A DNA stretch of 64,000 nt from Bretschneidera sinensis (Eukaryota > Streptophyta > Magnoliopsida > Brassicales > Akaniaceae): NCBI GenBank assembly GCA_023935145.1, contig CM043699.1:72573638-72637637 (forward strand). The letters run 5' to 3'. Position numbers and translations under genes: made by a program. Under the pieces are notes generated by a model that saw nothing but the letters and a program-made list of their open reading frames with translations, did no database searches and was not told the DNA's origin. Positions 23,020-35,061 of this stretch are shown one piece after another (within the stretch, counting starts at the first letter, position 1; each line of letters begins with the position of its first letter).

Positions 23020-23810
23020 TCTCTGAATCTCAAGTCATTATCAGGAGAATTATAAGGCTACACCTTGATGTGGTTTTTGCGTCCTTTTGTAAATGATGAA
23101 ATTATGCATCAAGCTTGAAGAGTTGTTCCTAAATCATCACAGGTCATGTGAGTTATTGACCTTTGTTTAGCAATTGACGTATAATACTAAATAACTTGCC
23201 AACTACCTCGAAGGTATATGCAGGTTCCTTTAAAATAATAATAAAGTTTTATTTTATTTAATCAATTAATTAAGCCACTCTTAAGAATGAGAAGGTTGAT
23301 TTGTTAATGGAATTTTGTTTATGTATCTTAAATAGAATAATTTGTATATGTGCTAAGGCATTTAATCCAAAGCAAAGTAACTTGAACTATTTTGGGGTAT
23401 ATGATGGACTAAATTTAATTGCAATAGATTTGGGATGGACTATAAATTTGCAATGCAGGCTGGCTTTGGAATTTGAAAAGAATTGGGGAAAGCTTGAAAA
23501 AATAAGGGAGACTCTGTCGAAATTTAAATAGAATTTCTTTTAGTTTTTTCTTCAAAAATTTTAAAGAAATGAATGAGAATGAGGAAATCTTAAGCGAAAA
23601 ATAAATTCATAATAATAGTAAGATTAATTAAAATAATAAGTCATTTCAAACTATCAAAAAATTAAATTCTAAATTTAAATACACATGCATACATGCATCA
23701 TAACATCTTTTACACATTTTTGGGGATATTATAGAGTCGATTAGCTTACACTTAATATATCCTTCTTATAGGGGGTCGCATAAGTTTCTTGGGTTGTAGT
23801 TTTGAGGTGA
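23020..23810. other. Gene-free AT-rich stretch
   Basis: No recognisable protein, RNA gene or repeat boundary was seen. A short open frame at 23301-23531 has no family I recognise and no features of a gene. Confidence 0.5.
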
Positions 23811-25049
23811 GTTTTTACCAATGTTTTCAGAGGTGAGGGCGTTGAGCGAGGCGTAAGCCCTGAGGCGTTGGAGCGTAAACCTTTTGAAACGTTGAGGCGT
23901 TTTGAATAATAATATTAATTACATTATAAAAACACAAAAAAATTGAAGTAATATAAATTAATTAATTCTCAATAAACTTTACTAACTTAAGACCTATGAA
24001 TGAATATTTATCAAAATATTTTTACACAAATATCAAACAATTTGATGAAAATTTTAATCACATCTGATATTAGACCTACTCTATCGTTTGTTGCATATGT
24101 ATCCATCAATTTACACTATGGTCCTCCAACATAGTGGTTCCATTTGTAATGACGTCCAATCAAAATGTTGAAAATTTAAAATTTTGACCTGAAAGGCTGA
24201 AAATCCGAGTAAGTCTTTTGAATCTTTTGGGGCCATTCGAGGTTAGGGGGTCATAGCCTGCTGTTCCAAATAAAGTTTGACAAGTCACCTCTGGTGGGTT
24301 CAGTAAACGTGGGCCGTAAATTACAGAGCTTGGGCCAGGAAGAGTACATTCTTTGGCTTTAATTATTTTTCTGTTGTTTTTAACTTGCATTTTTTCAGAG
24401 TCCCGTACGGTGAGGTGTCGACTTGTAGTTGTGACAGGTTGTTTATTGTAACGATATGAACAAAGTTCAGCCTATTATATTCTGGGTATTAAGGAGTCTT
24501 TTTAGTACAGAAAATCCCATTTCAACAAACCAATTTATAATTCCAATGCCATTTCATTTGCAATTGCATTTGCATTTTATTTACATTCATTTCCTTATAT
24601 GATCGTTGGAACAACTTCATCTCTTCCCTTTAAATGCACGAACATGTAGGTATGGGTTTGCTGAAGAAAAAGAAGCAACATGTAAGAATAGGAGTAAGAC
24701 TTGGCTTGAGTGATTTTTACATATGAGAAACGGTATGGCTATCTCTACCCAATACATTATTCTCATCTGGTTTTTATTTCTCGTAGTGTTTTTTACAGAG
24801 CCTTTCAGCTGTTTGATAAAATGCCTAAGTGATTTTTTAGGGTTGCAGAAGAAAAAAAAAATAGCATTGGGCGTATGCCCAGACACCCAGGGCATCAAAA
24901 GCGTACGCACCGAGTTTGGGCGAACTTTCAGACCCGAAAAGCATGCGCCCAGTGATACTTTCGCCCCAGGATTCACTCCCTGTGGTGTTTTGGATGGAAA
25001 ACACCTCTAGGCACGCCCCAGAAACACCTCTGAAAACACTGGTTTTTAC
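23811..25049. mobile_element. Non-autonomous hAT transposon with 8-bp TSD
   Basis: The element spans 23819-25041 (1223 bp). Its ends are inverted repeats: CAATGTTTTCAGAGGTG at the left, and the complement of CAGTGTTTTCAGAGGTG at the right, one mismatch in 17. It is flanked by the perfect 8-bp direct repeat GTTTTTAC (23811-23818 and 25042-25049). An 8-bp duplication plus CARTG-type ends define the hAT superfamily. Next to each end are CG-rich sub-terminal motifs (GAGGCGT repeats at left; GGGCGTAYGCCC-like at right), also common in hATs. The interior has no transposase-like frame, so it depends on one supplied in trans. Confidence 0.9.
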
Positions 25050-25164
25050 TACCAACTTGGATATTCTCCTCTCTTCTTATTCTCATATGTTTTGTTCTAT
25101 GAAAAACTTAAGTTATCTGAACCCTATAGTGGTTGGAGTTTCGAGGTGAGTTTTTAAGGAATCC

Positions 25165-26011
25165 ATTATTGATCACCGGTTACAAACTGTCCAAATTTTT
25201 GGGTAAAAACGTAGATAACTTGGCCATTTTAAGGGAAAACTGCAAAATATTTGTCTAATGGGCGAGGCAAGGTTACCTTCACGTTTGTTTGGTAGAATGT
25301 GACTTGTGGGAACAAACATAATCCTTTTTGGATTATCGGTTATAAACCGTGCGGGTTTTCAGGTAAAAACGTTCATAACTTAGCGATTTTAAGGGTAGAA
25401 TTGTAAAATAATTGTCTAATGGACGAGGCAGAGTTATTGCCATGTCCATTTGGTAGAATATGACTAGTGGGAACAAACAAAATCCATTTTAGATCACCAA
25501 TTACAAACCGTGTGGGTTTTTGGGTAAAAATGTTTATAACTTAATGGTTTTAAGGGCAAAACTGTAAAATACTTGTCTAATGGAAAAGACAGGGTTACCA
25601 TCATGTCATTTTCGTAGAATATGACTGGTGGGAACAAACAAAATCCATTTTGGATCACTGGTTACAAACCGTGCATGTTTTCGGGTAAAAACGTAAATAA
25701 CTTTGCGGTTTTAAGGGAAAGCTGTAAAATACTTGTCTAATGGACGAGGTGAGGTTACTGTCATGTTCGTTTGGTAGAGCATGACTAGTAGGAACAAACG
25801 AAATCCATTTTGGATCACTCGTTACAAACCATGTGGGTTTTCGGGTGAAAATATTCATAACTTATAGATTTTAATGGAAAAATTGTAAAATACTTCTTTA
25901 ATGGACGAGATGGAATTACTGTCATGTTCGTTTTTTTTTTAGAATATGACTAGTGGGAACTAATATAATCCATTATGGATCACCAGTTACCAAACCAGTG
26001 TGATTTCTTAA
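25165..26011. repeat. Tandem array of ~160-bp units
   Basis: Five full units and a partial sixth are present. The landmark GGTAAAAACGT-like motif occurs at 25202, 25362, 25523, 25684 and 25844, a spacing of 160-161. Each unit has a GGATCACYGGTTACAAACC block, a TGTCTAATGGACGAGG block and an AGTGGGAACAAACAAAATCC block. Units differ by scattered substitutions. The array ends abruptly where an LTR begins at 26012. There is no coding capacity. Confidence 0.93.
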
Positions 26012-26756
26012 TGTAGCGACCCATCCCGAATGGGCCCTACTTGGAACAACTCTATTACCTTTCAGCATTGAGCACCTTGACTCAAGATGTAACCATGTAA
26101 TACTCATCGAGAATAAAAACATTTTATCAAACATCACAAGTTTATGAAATCACATTTTTACACATCCAAATAATCTTTACAATACAAGAGAGTCAAAGAT
26201 TTTACAATTCAAAAGACACAAATGAAAAAAAATGCCCCCACTTAAGTAAACCTTGAACACTTTCTTTTACAACGACTAAACCATGACCAAGGGCTTAGAC
26301 TCTTAAAAAAAATTCAAAAGATGATGATGCTGAAGATGAAAGCCTTATTTAGGATGTCCTTCAACTTTGACTATCAAACTCCTGATATTACCTGAAATGT
26401 TAGAAAATAAAAGTGTGAGCTACAAAGTTGAGTGAGAAACACATTACTAAATGTAATTGTTTTAAAAATTATGTTCTTTACTTTTCAAACCTTAATTTAT
26501 TATTTATTTATTTCTAAGTACATGAAATAATACAACTTATAAGTATAAACTTTTAGCTTACCTTTCTCATTTCTTGCTACTAATGGAGAAGTAATTATAA
26601 GTATTCCGTATTTCTTTAGTAAATCAAAAAATACGTAGTTCTTATCACTTCGCATGTATTATATGTCAATCTTTTGAGAGTAACGACAAATCTCAAATAT
26701 TTTTCCTACTATTTACTAAACCAAGTACATTAAACACCTTTCATTGGGAGAATTAT

Positions 26757-26880
26757 ATAACATGCCCTTCACGGGCTAATTACAACAAGTGTCCTTTAAT
26801 GGACTAATCACAACACATGCCCCTTATGGGCCAAACATCACTTGTGCCTCTGATGGGCCAATCAAAGTCATCAATTATAC
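26757..26880. repeat. CCAAT-containing short repeats in LTR C
   Basis: About four imperfect copies of a roughly 30-base unit built on TGCCCYTYAYGGGCCAATCA. The TGCCC/GGGCA halves form a small hairpin and each unit carries CCAAT. The same unit occurs twice in LTR A (near 41610-41665) and about four times in LTR B (63700-63805). Confidence 0.8.
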
Positions 26881-26999
26881 ACCAATCATTCATTATGAAA
26901 TATAACGCAATGCAACTTCACTTCTTTCATCTCTTCAAAGTTCTTGCCTCTCGTTGCGCTAATCATAAACAATAGGGACGTCTCCCATCATAATCAATT

Positions 27000-27240
27000 T
27001 TGATCTCCTCCCTACCTCTTTCCAGGTGGAGTCCTTACACTTGATAATTTGGATCTCCTCCCTAACCCTTTCCGGGTGAAGTCCTTACAATTAACAATTT
27101 GAATCTCCTCCCTACCCCTTGCTGGGTGAAGTTCTTACAATTAAACTAATAGGACCCCCTCCCTACCCTTTGCTGGGTGAAGTCCTTACAATTAAACTAA
27201 TAGGACCCCCTCCCTACCCTTAACGGGAGGAGTACTAACA
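27000..27240. repeat. Tandem array of ~51-bp units
   Basis: Five copies of a unit with CTCCCTACCC and GGGTGAAGTCCTTACA; the CTCCCTAC landmark is at about 27006, 27057, 27107, 27159 and 27210. It lies in the U3 of LTR C. Confidence 0.9.
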
Positions 27241-27960
27241 TTACAACGTTATTCTACACATTCATATTAAAAAGAAATTATATCTTATGCAATGTATTCA
27301 TAACACAAACTTTCTCAAGCATATATATATATATATATATATAGTCACAATTCAATTCTTATACAATCACTTATACAATTTATGTCCTTTTTATTTCAGT
27401 AGTCATTTATTAAATTATTTATATCACCATAATTCCTTAGGGAACAACATAGTATATCTAAGTTTTTCTCTTATACTTTCACACCCTTACATATATATAT
27501 ATAAAATTTCCATGATAGAAAACAGATTTGATAAATTTAAAAGAAAGAAAGAAAAACCTTACCTTGATCTTTGTCCAAAATCTCCCACTCTTTCCCTTTC
27601 TTTTTTCCTTATTCCCTTTCTTCTTCTTCTTTCTCTTCTCTCCCTTTTTTTCTTCTTTCTCTTCTCTAAAACTCTAATCCCCCTCACCCTTATATAGTCC
27701 AAATTCCTTCTTATTATGTCATGACCCCTCTATTTTGCACTTCTTCTAGTTTCCACCACATAACATTCTAAATTTTTTTTTTGTATATGGCTCTTCTTAC
27801 TTTCCTTCAAAATTTTTGAAATCTTCAAATAATAAATGTCTTTACTACTTGAATCTTAGTTTGTTCATTTATTTCCAAGTTCCACAAATATGAATACAAA
27901 AAAAAAATTATTTCCAAAAAAAAAAAATACATCGGAACGTGTTAAAACTAAACACCGAAA

Positions 27961-28690
27961 TTAAAATTTTTAATTCAAGGTACCGAGCTCTACACTTAAC
28001 TTATTTAGCTTTCTCCTTCAATAATGTTTTTTTTTTATTTCAGCAATCTCTAAATAAAATGGACGATGATGCTAGGGAGGGCAATGAGAATGTTGGAGAG
28101 GGAATGCGGGAGGAACCCATGCACATCGATGATCTCCAGGACCCTTAGGACCCCCTTTTTTGGATTGTATTTGATGAACTTTTTTACAATATTATCATTT
28201 TATCATATGTTTATTATTGCATATATAGTTAGATATATCGTATTTTGTTATTATTATTTTAATATAATTAGAATTTGAGCATTTCTTAGTATTGATGTAA
28301 TCATATTTAATCCAATTTTGAATGTAAATTTAGTATATTTTCAAAAATTAATTATAATTTTTTTATTATTTTGAGATATTTCTAGAAAATAAATAAATAT
28401 TTTGAGACAGATTAGCGACGGAATATTGGTCGCTAATAATTTAAAATGGAAAAAAATCAATGACAGGAAATCCCGTCGTAGAACCCTCTATCCTAATTAC
28501 GACAGGATTTCCCTCGCTAATCCGGTCACAGAATATGATTAAAATACTATTTTTTATTGGTCATTTATTTTATTAAAAAAAGGATCCCGTCGCTGAAAAC
28601 CTCAATCCCATTGCTAATGTTTAGCATCTGCGGCGTATAAAATTGCAACGGGCTGATATGTGACGTGTAGAATTGTTTGAGAAATTATTC
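27961..28690 (+). other. Possible CACTA transposon 3' fragment
   Basis: A frame (27939-28148) ends MDDDAREGNENVGEGMREEP..., which I do not recognise with certainty. It is followed at 28405-28650 by several inverted and direct copies of TTAGCGACGG / CCGTCGCTAA-like motifs, the kind of sub-terminal repeats found in plant CACTA elements. I did not find a CACTA-type terminus. Low-confidence call. Confidence 0.3.
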
Positions 28691-29959
28691 TATCATCTAT
28701 ATTTTTATTTGAATAGATCCTTATGTGGTATTTTGTTATAAATGAATGGAAATGTCTTCTTTATAGAGAAAATTGAGGAAAAAACTCATTGTTAAGAAAA
28801 TATAATTTAAGAATGGGCTTAGTACTAATGTTGCAATAATACATAGAAGTGCCATGCTGTATGGAGGTATTTATTATATTATTTGTATCTTGTTGTATGG
28901 GGATATCTGGTTAAGAAAAAGGCTACACAGAGGTTACTCTTCGTACAATTGCAATCTGTTATAGTATCTGGATACGTGTTCTATAGGAATATTTATTATA
29001 TATTAGTATCTTGCTATATGGGGATACATGTCTTGCTGTATGGGGAATTTAATTATATATATATATTAGTATCCTTCTATATGGGGATACGTGTCCTACT
29101 ATATGAGGACCTTAATATATTTATTCTGTATATAAGCGCCTCTGGAGACTAGCCCAAAAATTTAACTAAATTTTTGTGAACTTTATATATTGTTTTCTTG
29201 AGATTTATTGAAAGAAAGATATTGGATTTTAAATTGTCTTATAAATTTCGATGTGAAGAAAAGAAAAATTGAAATATTTTTCAAGGTTGAAAGATATATT
29301 GGTTTAAAAATATGAATGATTTATTAAATGCCTTTAGGGTTGTGAATAGGCAATGAGTTATGATTTTTGGTTTATCTTGAGTATCTTTATCTTGAAAATT
29401 TTCTTTTTGGTAAGGATTATCATTTTTGGATCAAGATTAGAGTTCTACATTTATATTTGTCCATCCATATTCTAGTATACCTCATCTTGCTCGTGTTATT
29501 TATTTTCTTCTTATGAATATCTATTGTTGGTATTTTAAACTCATATAAGCTTCAAAGTTGACTAGTCGTTTCTTTGATGAAATGACAATGTTTGTAGAAG
29601 TAATAGACTTCTTTATTCTAGCAGCAATGTCTCTTTTTGTATATGTGGTCAAGAATGACATCTTTCCTCAGGTTATGTTTCATTTGTAAATAAAATAATT
29701 TTTGATATGTACTAGAATTAAATTGTCTTAATTTGTTTTGTTTTGAGAAATTTATAGTTTGAATTTTGATTTGTGATTAATCATTTTCTTTTTGTTCTTT
29801 TTGGGGTGATTGGCATGAATGGCGAGATTTGAAAAATCTTTTGAATGCAAGATGAATTTTAGAAAATGACATAATTTAATTTGTATATAAATTAACAAGT
29901 GTTTTGGTTTAGTTGCGCACCAAGTTCAGAAGGGTAACCTTATAGATTCGGGTCATGAC
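28691..29959 (+). repeat. LTR-like sequence ending GGGTCATGACA
   Basis: The end at 29949-29959 (GGGTCATGACA) matches the usual 3' terminus of Tekay-type LTRs, and it abuts the copia integrase remnant directly, as an inserted LTR would. Within it, 28880-29110 contains about five imperfect repeats of TGTATGGGGATA(C/T) with spacing near 30-60 bases. The left end is not defined. Confidence 0.4.
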
Positions 29960-30304
29960 AACACCACTATGAGATCTATCTTTCATATAACATACATCAT
30001 TAAGAATCAAATCCAAAACAATACTACGTCTAGAAGGAGAGTTCTAAGAAAAGAAATTCTACTTTGTTTTCGAGCCATGAAATGAACACAAGTTTTCAGA
30101 TAAGTATCTTTCATGGGAGGTAATGTTTGCTTTCTAGATAGAATTTGGAGTCTTTTCTCACTCATGTGACCAAACTGCTTATGCCAGAACTCAATGGATT
30201 CTTCAACTTCATTCATATTGTTTTGACATATCTTGGATTGCAATCTACAAAGGTGATCAATCTTCTTTCTTCTTACAAGAATCAATGAGCCTCTAGAGAG
30301 CTTT
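29960..30304 (-). pseudogene. Copia-2 integrase N-terminus
   Basis: The minus strand encodes the GAG-pre-integrase/zinc region of a copia pol: EFWHKQFGHMSEKRLQILSRKQ, then KTCVHFMARKQSRISF, followed by LDLILNDVCYMKDRS up to position 29960. The second Cys of the zinc site reads His-Phe-Met-Ala rather than the usual Cys-X2-Cys. It continues the Copia-2 remnant at 35529-36680, from which it was separated by Gypsy-2. The rest of pol is missing at the left. Confidence 0.82.
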
Positions 30305-30568
30305 TGATATAGGAAGGAATCTACTACTTTTATTAGTTAGTTAGTTAGTTAGTTTCTTGATTTAGTGTAATGCACACTACTTTTATTATTGTGTGCACAC
30401 TTGTAAAAGAGTTATATATAGCTCTAGATTATAAGATTGAAGGCAAAAAATTAGTAAACACTTTAGGAGCTTATCTTGTACTCGAAACAAGATAATTCTC
30501 CCCTTACTTCCTATCCAAAACCCTTTCTTTATCTCCTAAACACTCACTTCCACTATGCACCCCCATCA
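30305..30568 (+). repeat. Gypsy-2 5' LTR (shortened)
   Basis: It starts TGATATAGGAAGG and ends CCCCCATCA, like the 3' LTR, but is 264 bp because about 200 bases after the first 16 or so are absent. It has a TATA-like TTATATATAGC (about 30411-30421). The next bases, TTTGGTGCTTCATTGC, are the PBS position and do not match initiator-Met tRNA. Confidence 0.88.
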
Positions 30569-30599
30569 TTTGGTGCTTCATTGCTCATTTTAGATCCAT

Positions 30600-31560
30600 A
30601 GTAATGGCAGAAGGATTGCACTCCAAATCTAACAAAGGTGAATTTTCTTAGGAAAGGCTTGGTAAGTACATCCAAGAAGAGATTAGAGCTTCCATCAAAC
30701 CTCTCTAACAAGAAATTGAATATTTGAAGTAGTTGCACTCCCAAGAAGATCACACAAACCCTCCAGATCTAGAACTTCTTCAGCAAAATAATCAACTCTC
30801 CAACTTCAGAAATGTTAAGATTGAATTACCAAGATTTAAAAAATGAGACCCTATAGATTGGCTTTTTCAAGATGAGGAATTCTTCTTCTTCTCCAACACT
30901 CTAGAGTATCAAAGATTGCCACTAATCTCATTCACCTAGAAGGTCTAGCTGCAAGTTTTTTCCAGTGGACTCAACATAACAAGATGATCCAGTCTTGGCC
31001 TCAATTTGTCAAGGCATTGCAATCAAGATTTGGTCCTCCTGTCTATAGGGATCCCCAAGGTTCATTGACCAAACTCATCCAAGAAGGTATTGTCCTAGAG
31101 TACCAATAAAAATTTGAATTATCCAGGAAGGTCAATGGCCTCTTTGATCAGTTCTTCATGAACTGTTTCATCTCTGGCCTGAAATGTTACACTAGAAGGG
31201 AGGTTATTGCTCATAAACCTCTAGACTTTCATGATGCTGTTAGATTAACAAGATTACAAGAAGATAGATTGGGAAATATTATAGGATATCCAAAGCCTTG
31301 GTAAACCGAATTCATTCACAAGCCTCCAGATTCAAGTTAACAAACTGGTGGTATCAATTGGAGTTCTCAACCTCACACAGCAAGACCACAAGATCCACAA
31401 CTACAAAAGTTTCCTATCAAAATATTGTCCCCTCAGACATGAAATCTAAAAAAGAGAAAGTCCTTTGCATTAACTATGATGAGAAATTTCATCCAAGACA
31501 TAAGTGCAAAGCCAAGAGTCCTATATTGTTCTTGGAAATAAATGAATAAGAAAGCCAATA
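30600..31560 (+). pseudogene. Gypsy-2 gag
   Basis: Scattered frames encode a chromoviral gag. Best preserved is 31298-31549, which ends with a zinc-finger-like CINYDEKFHPRHKCK, the CxxC(x)EKFxPxHxC variant typical of this gag type. Upstream pieces (KIELPRFKK..DPIDWLFQDEEFF) match the capsid start. Many stops and frame changes. A stretch of about 95 bases at its end is duplicated (around 31505-31590 and 31600-31685). Confidence 0.75.
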
Positions 31561-31779
31561 TTAAGAGTTCTTTAACCCTTTTACTAATCCAGAAGAGGGT
31601 GCAAAGCCAAGAGTCCTCTATTGTTCTTGGAAATAAATGAATAAGAAAGCCAAGATTAAGAGTTCTTTAACCCTTTTGCTAATCCAGAAGAGGACCAGAT
31701 CCCTGAGATATCTCTACATGCTCTTTTTGGTCCTAGAACACCAAAGAAATTAAGGCTCTTGGGCTCTATTAAGAATCAC

Positions 31780-34700
31780 ATAGTGCAAATCTAGATTGAT
31801 GGAGGAAGTACTCAAAACTTCATTCAAGAAAGGGTAGCTTACTTTCTTGAACTACCAACTACTCCATTATCTCATTTTAAGGTTCAAGTAGGCAATGGTG
31901 AATCCTTAACCTGCATTGGAGTATGTGAGCACATCTTAGTCTCTATTTAAGGTTATGTGTGCACAACATATTTCTTTGTGATCTCACTCCAAAGAGTAGA
32001 CCTCATCTTGTGTGCACAATGGCGTCAAGAGTTGGGACCTGTTATAACAGATTATAATGCTCTTACTATGGAATTTTTCTAGAAAGGAAATAGTGTGCAC
32101 CTACAAGGAGACCAAATGGTAACATATGAAACCATATCTTGTAGAACTCTTACCAAACTGTCCAAGCATGATAGACTAGACTCTTATTTCCTTTTAATGT
32201 CTATGACTGTGTAAAACTAAGAAGTGGAACTATTGAATTCTAATCACCACTTAGAATATCCTGAGATATCAACTTTACTTTAAAAATTCAATATTGTTTT
32301 CACCATTCCACCTACACTACCACCACTAAGAAGAATTGGCCATAAAATCACATTAGAGCCACATGCAAAACCTGTCAATGTAAGGCCACATATATACCCT
32401 CACTATCAAAAGCTGAGATGAAAAATTTGGTCAGTAGTATGCTTGAAGAGGGTATAATTCAACCTAGCAATAGCCTATACTATTCGCCTGTTTTGCTGGT
32501 TAAGAAGAAGGTGGCAGTTGGAGGTTCTGTGTGGATCATAGAGCCTTGAATGCTCTGATTATGAAGGATAAATTTCCTATACCTACTATTGATGAATTAA
32601 TGGATGAACTATACTATTCTCCAAGTTGTATCTTAGAGCTATCTTCCATCAAATCAGAATGAGAGAATAAGACATTGCTAAGACTTCCTCCAGGACTCAC
32701 CAAGGCCACTATGAGTTCTTAGTAATGCCATTTGGATCGATAAATTCCCCTGCTACATTCCAAGCCATAATGAATCAGATCTTCACACTTTTCTTTAGAA
32801 AATTTGTCATCATCTTCTTTGATAATATCCTAGTCTACAACAAATGCATAGAAGATCATGTTAACCACTTCAGACTAGTCCTACAATGCCTCTAGCTACA
32901 TACTCTATATGCTAAGTTGAGAAAATGTCATTTTGCCAAGAACCCAATAGAACACATAGGCCACATCATTAGTTCACAAGGAGTTGAACCTGATCAATAA
33001 AAAAATATAAGCAATGATTGAATGGCTTGAACCTAATTCTATCAAGTAGTTGAGAGGATTCTTGGGGTTAACAGGCTACTATAGAAGATTTGTAAAGAGA
33101 TATGCAAGTCTTGCTAGTCCCTTAACTAATCTACTAAAGAAAGATTCTTTCCAATGGGCACTGCAGCCTAAGAAGCATCCTTGCTATTCAGCTTGTCTTC
33201 TACTCTTGTTCTTAGTTTGCTTTACTTCTCAAAGCCATTCAGCTTGGAGATATATGCTAGTGACTATGAAATAGGAGCAGTTCCTTTGCAACCCCCTCAC
33301 TCTATTGTCTTTTTCAATAAGAAGATGAGTCCAAGAATGTAATTACAGTCTGCCTATATTAGAGAGTTGTATGTCATCACAATAGTTGTGAAGAAATAGA
33401 GACAATATCTCCTAGGTGCCAAATTTTTCATCAAAACTAACCAAAAAAGCTTTAAGTACTTGATGGACCAGATCATCTAAACCCCAGAGCAGTAGCATTA
33501 CCTCACTAAGTTGTTAGGATTCTCATATGAATTCCTATACAATCCATGAAGAAATAACATAGTAACAAATGCTCTATCAAGGCTGCCAAGTGAATAGGAG
33601 ATGACAACCTGTTTAGAATTTTCAATGTCTGTTTTTAAATTCCTAGATGATCTCAGGAAAAAGCACCAAGAAGGCACCAACACACTAATATTACAATAAG
33701 CTTGAAATAAAGAAACTCAGAAGCATCAAGATTGGACTATGAGAGATGGCATACTCTACTACCGAAAGAAATTCTTTGTGGAAAGAAGTTCCAGCTTAAA
33801 GAAATTTTTCATTACTGAATGCCATGCCATTCCAACACGTGGTCTTACTAGCATTTTGAGGACTTACGTCAGATTATCTACTAGTTTCCATTGGAAGGGT
33901 ATGAAGAAGGATGTTACCCAATTTGTCTCTCAGTGCACTACAGGTCAACAAGTGAAGAGACTCAATATCAAACCTTATGGCTTGGTATAACCTGTGCTAG
34001 TTCTAGAGAAAATTTGGGAGGATATCTCAATGGACTTCATCATTCATCTACCACTTTCTCATGGCTCCACTATTATATATGTGGTAGTAGATAGGGTCAG
34101 TAATTTTGCACACTTTGCCCCTCTAAGTCCGAACTTTACAGCAAGCAAGGTTGCAACCATCTTTATGAACATTGTATACAAACTCTATGGCATCCCAAAG
34201 TCTATAATCAGTGATAGAGATCCTCTATTCACCAATAAATTCTGGAGAGAACTCTTTAGGCTATAAGGCACTCAATTGAGGATGAGTACTTATCTCCTTT
34301 AAACTTATGGACAAACAGAAGTTTTCAAAAGATGCTTAGAAAAGGTTTTAAGATCCTTTGTTGCAAATCAACCACAACTATAGTCCACTTACTTAGCCTA
34401 TACTAAATTCCATTACAACACCAGCTTTCATTCCTCACTAGGAATGATCCCTTTCAGATTATTTATGGAAGAATCCCACCTACCATACCGACTTATAGCA
34501 GAGGTACTTATTCAATTGAAGCTACTGATCATACTTTAAGTTATAGAGAAGATATTTTACAACAAGTCAGGGCTCATTTGCTTAAAGCTTGGAAAAGAAT
34601 GAAGCAACAAGCTAACCAACAAAGAAATGATATGCAGTTTCAAGTTGGTGACTTGGTCCTCCTCAAACTGCAACCATAAAGACAATAGCTAACAACAACA

Positions 34701-35060
34701 AGAGTTTCCCAAAAACTAAGCAAGGGATACTTTAGCCCTTTTCCCATTTTGAAAAGATTTGGATAAGTTGCTTATAGATTACAACCTATCTTCCACATTT
34801 CTCTCCTTAAGCCTTTTAAAGGCTCATTCATTACCCAAACCCCGCTCCGTAAAGATTGTTCCAGCTCTTATCCTATTTACCATCCAATTACAATACTAGT
34901 GAAATAAATGTATCACAGCAAGGTAAATGGGTGTACCAATACTTGGTGCAATGAGATCACCTTCCATTAGAAGAAGCCTCTTGGGAAGATCCTAAAATAG
35001 TATAACACTCCCTACCTCATCATCAGCTTGAGGAAAAAGTGCCTCTCCATGGGGATAGTA
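31780..35060 (+). pseudogene. Gypsy-2 pol (protease, RT, RNase H, integrase, chromodomain)
   Basis: Protease: IDGGSTQNFIQERVAYFLELP near 31795, where the catalytic Asp-Ser-Gly reads Asp-Gly-Gly. RT: YYSPVLLVKKK near 32480, and [36 protein letters not shown] at 33050-33170. Integrase: GILYYRKKFFV at 33739, then WEDISMDFIIHLPLSHGST with the first catalytic Asp and SIISDRDPLFTNKFW with the second. C-terminus: WVYQYLVQ, DHLPLEEASWEDPKIV and LEEKVPLHGDS, a chromodomain-like end (34920-35060). More than a dozen stops; inactive. Confidence 0.85.
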
Positions 35061-35061
35061 T

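Larger units (their letters stand above)
26012..27960 (-). repeat. Gypsy-type LTR (copy C), minus orientation
   Basis: The plus strand opens TGTAGCGACCCATCCC, the mirror of an LTR end GGGTCGCTACA, and is structurally like the LTRs at 40808 and 44986. A TATA box is visible on the minus strand (ACTATATAAGGGTG, near 27688-27701). U3 includes a CCAAT-containing repeat (26757-26880) and a 51-bp repeat (27000-27240). No internal region or partner LTR was found beside it, so it is a solo or truncated LTR. The right boundary is approximate. Confidence 0.6.

Noticed and set aside
23301..23531. 76-codon frame as a hypothetical gene
   Set aside because: Isolated, short, without recognisable domain, in AT-rich repeat-laden DNA.
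24617..25055. Open frames at 24617-24976, 24723-25010 and 24837-25055
   Set aside because: They lie in the hAT element, overlap on both strands, and show no transposase motif.
25165..26011. CRISPR-like array
   Set aside because: Units are contiguous 160-bp repeats without unique spacers, in plant DNA.
27287..27697. 136-codon frame with hydrophobic composition as a membrane protein
   Set aside because: It is T/C-rich LTR leader sequence with a TA run; the apparent hydrophobicity comes from composition.
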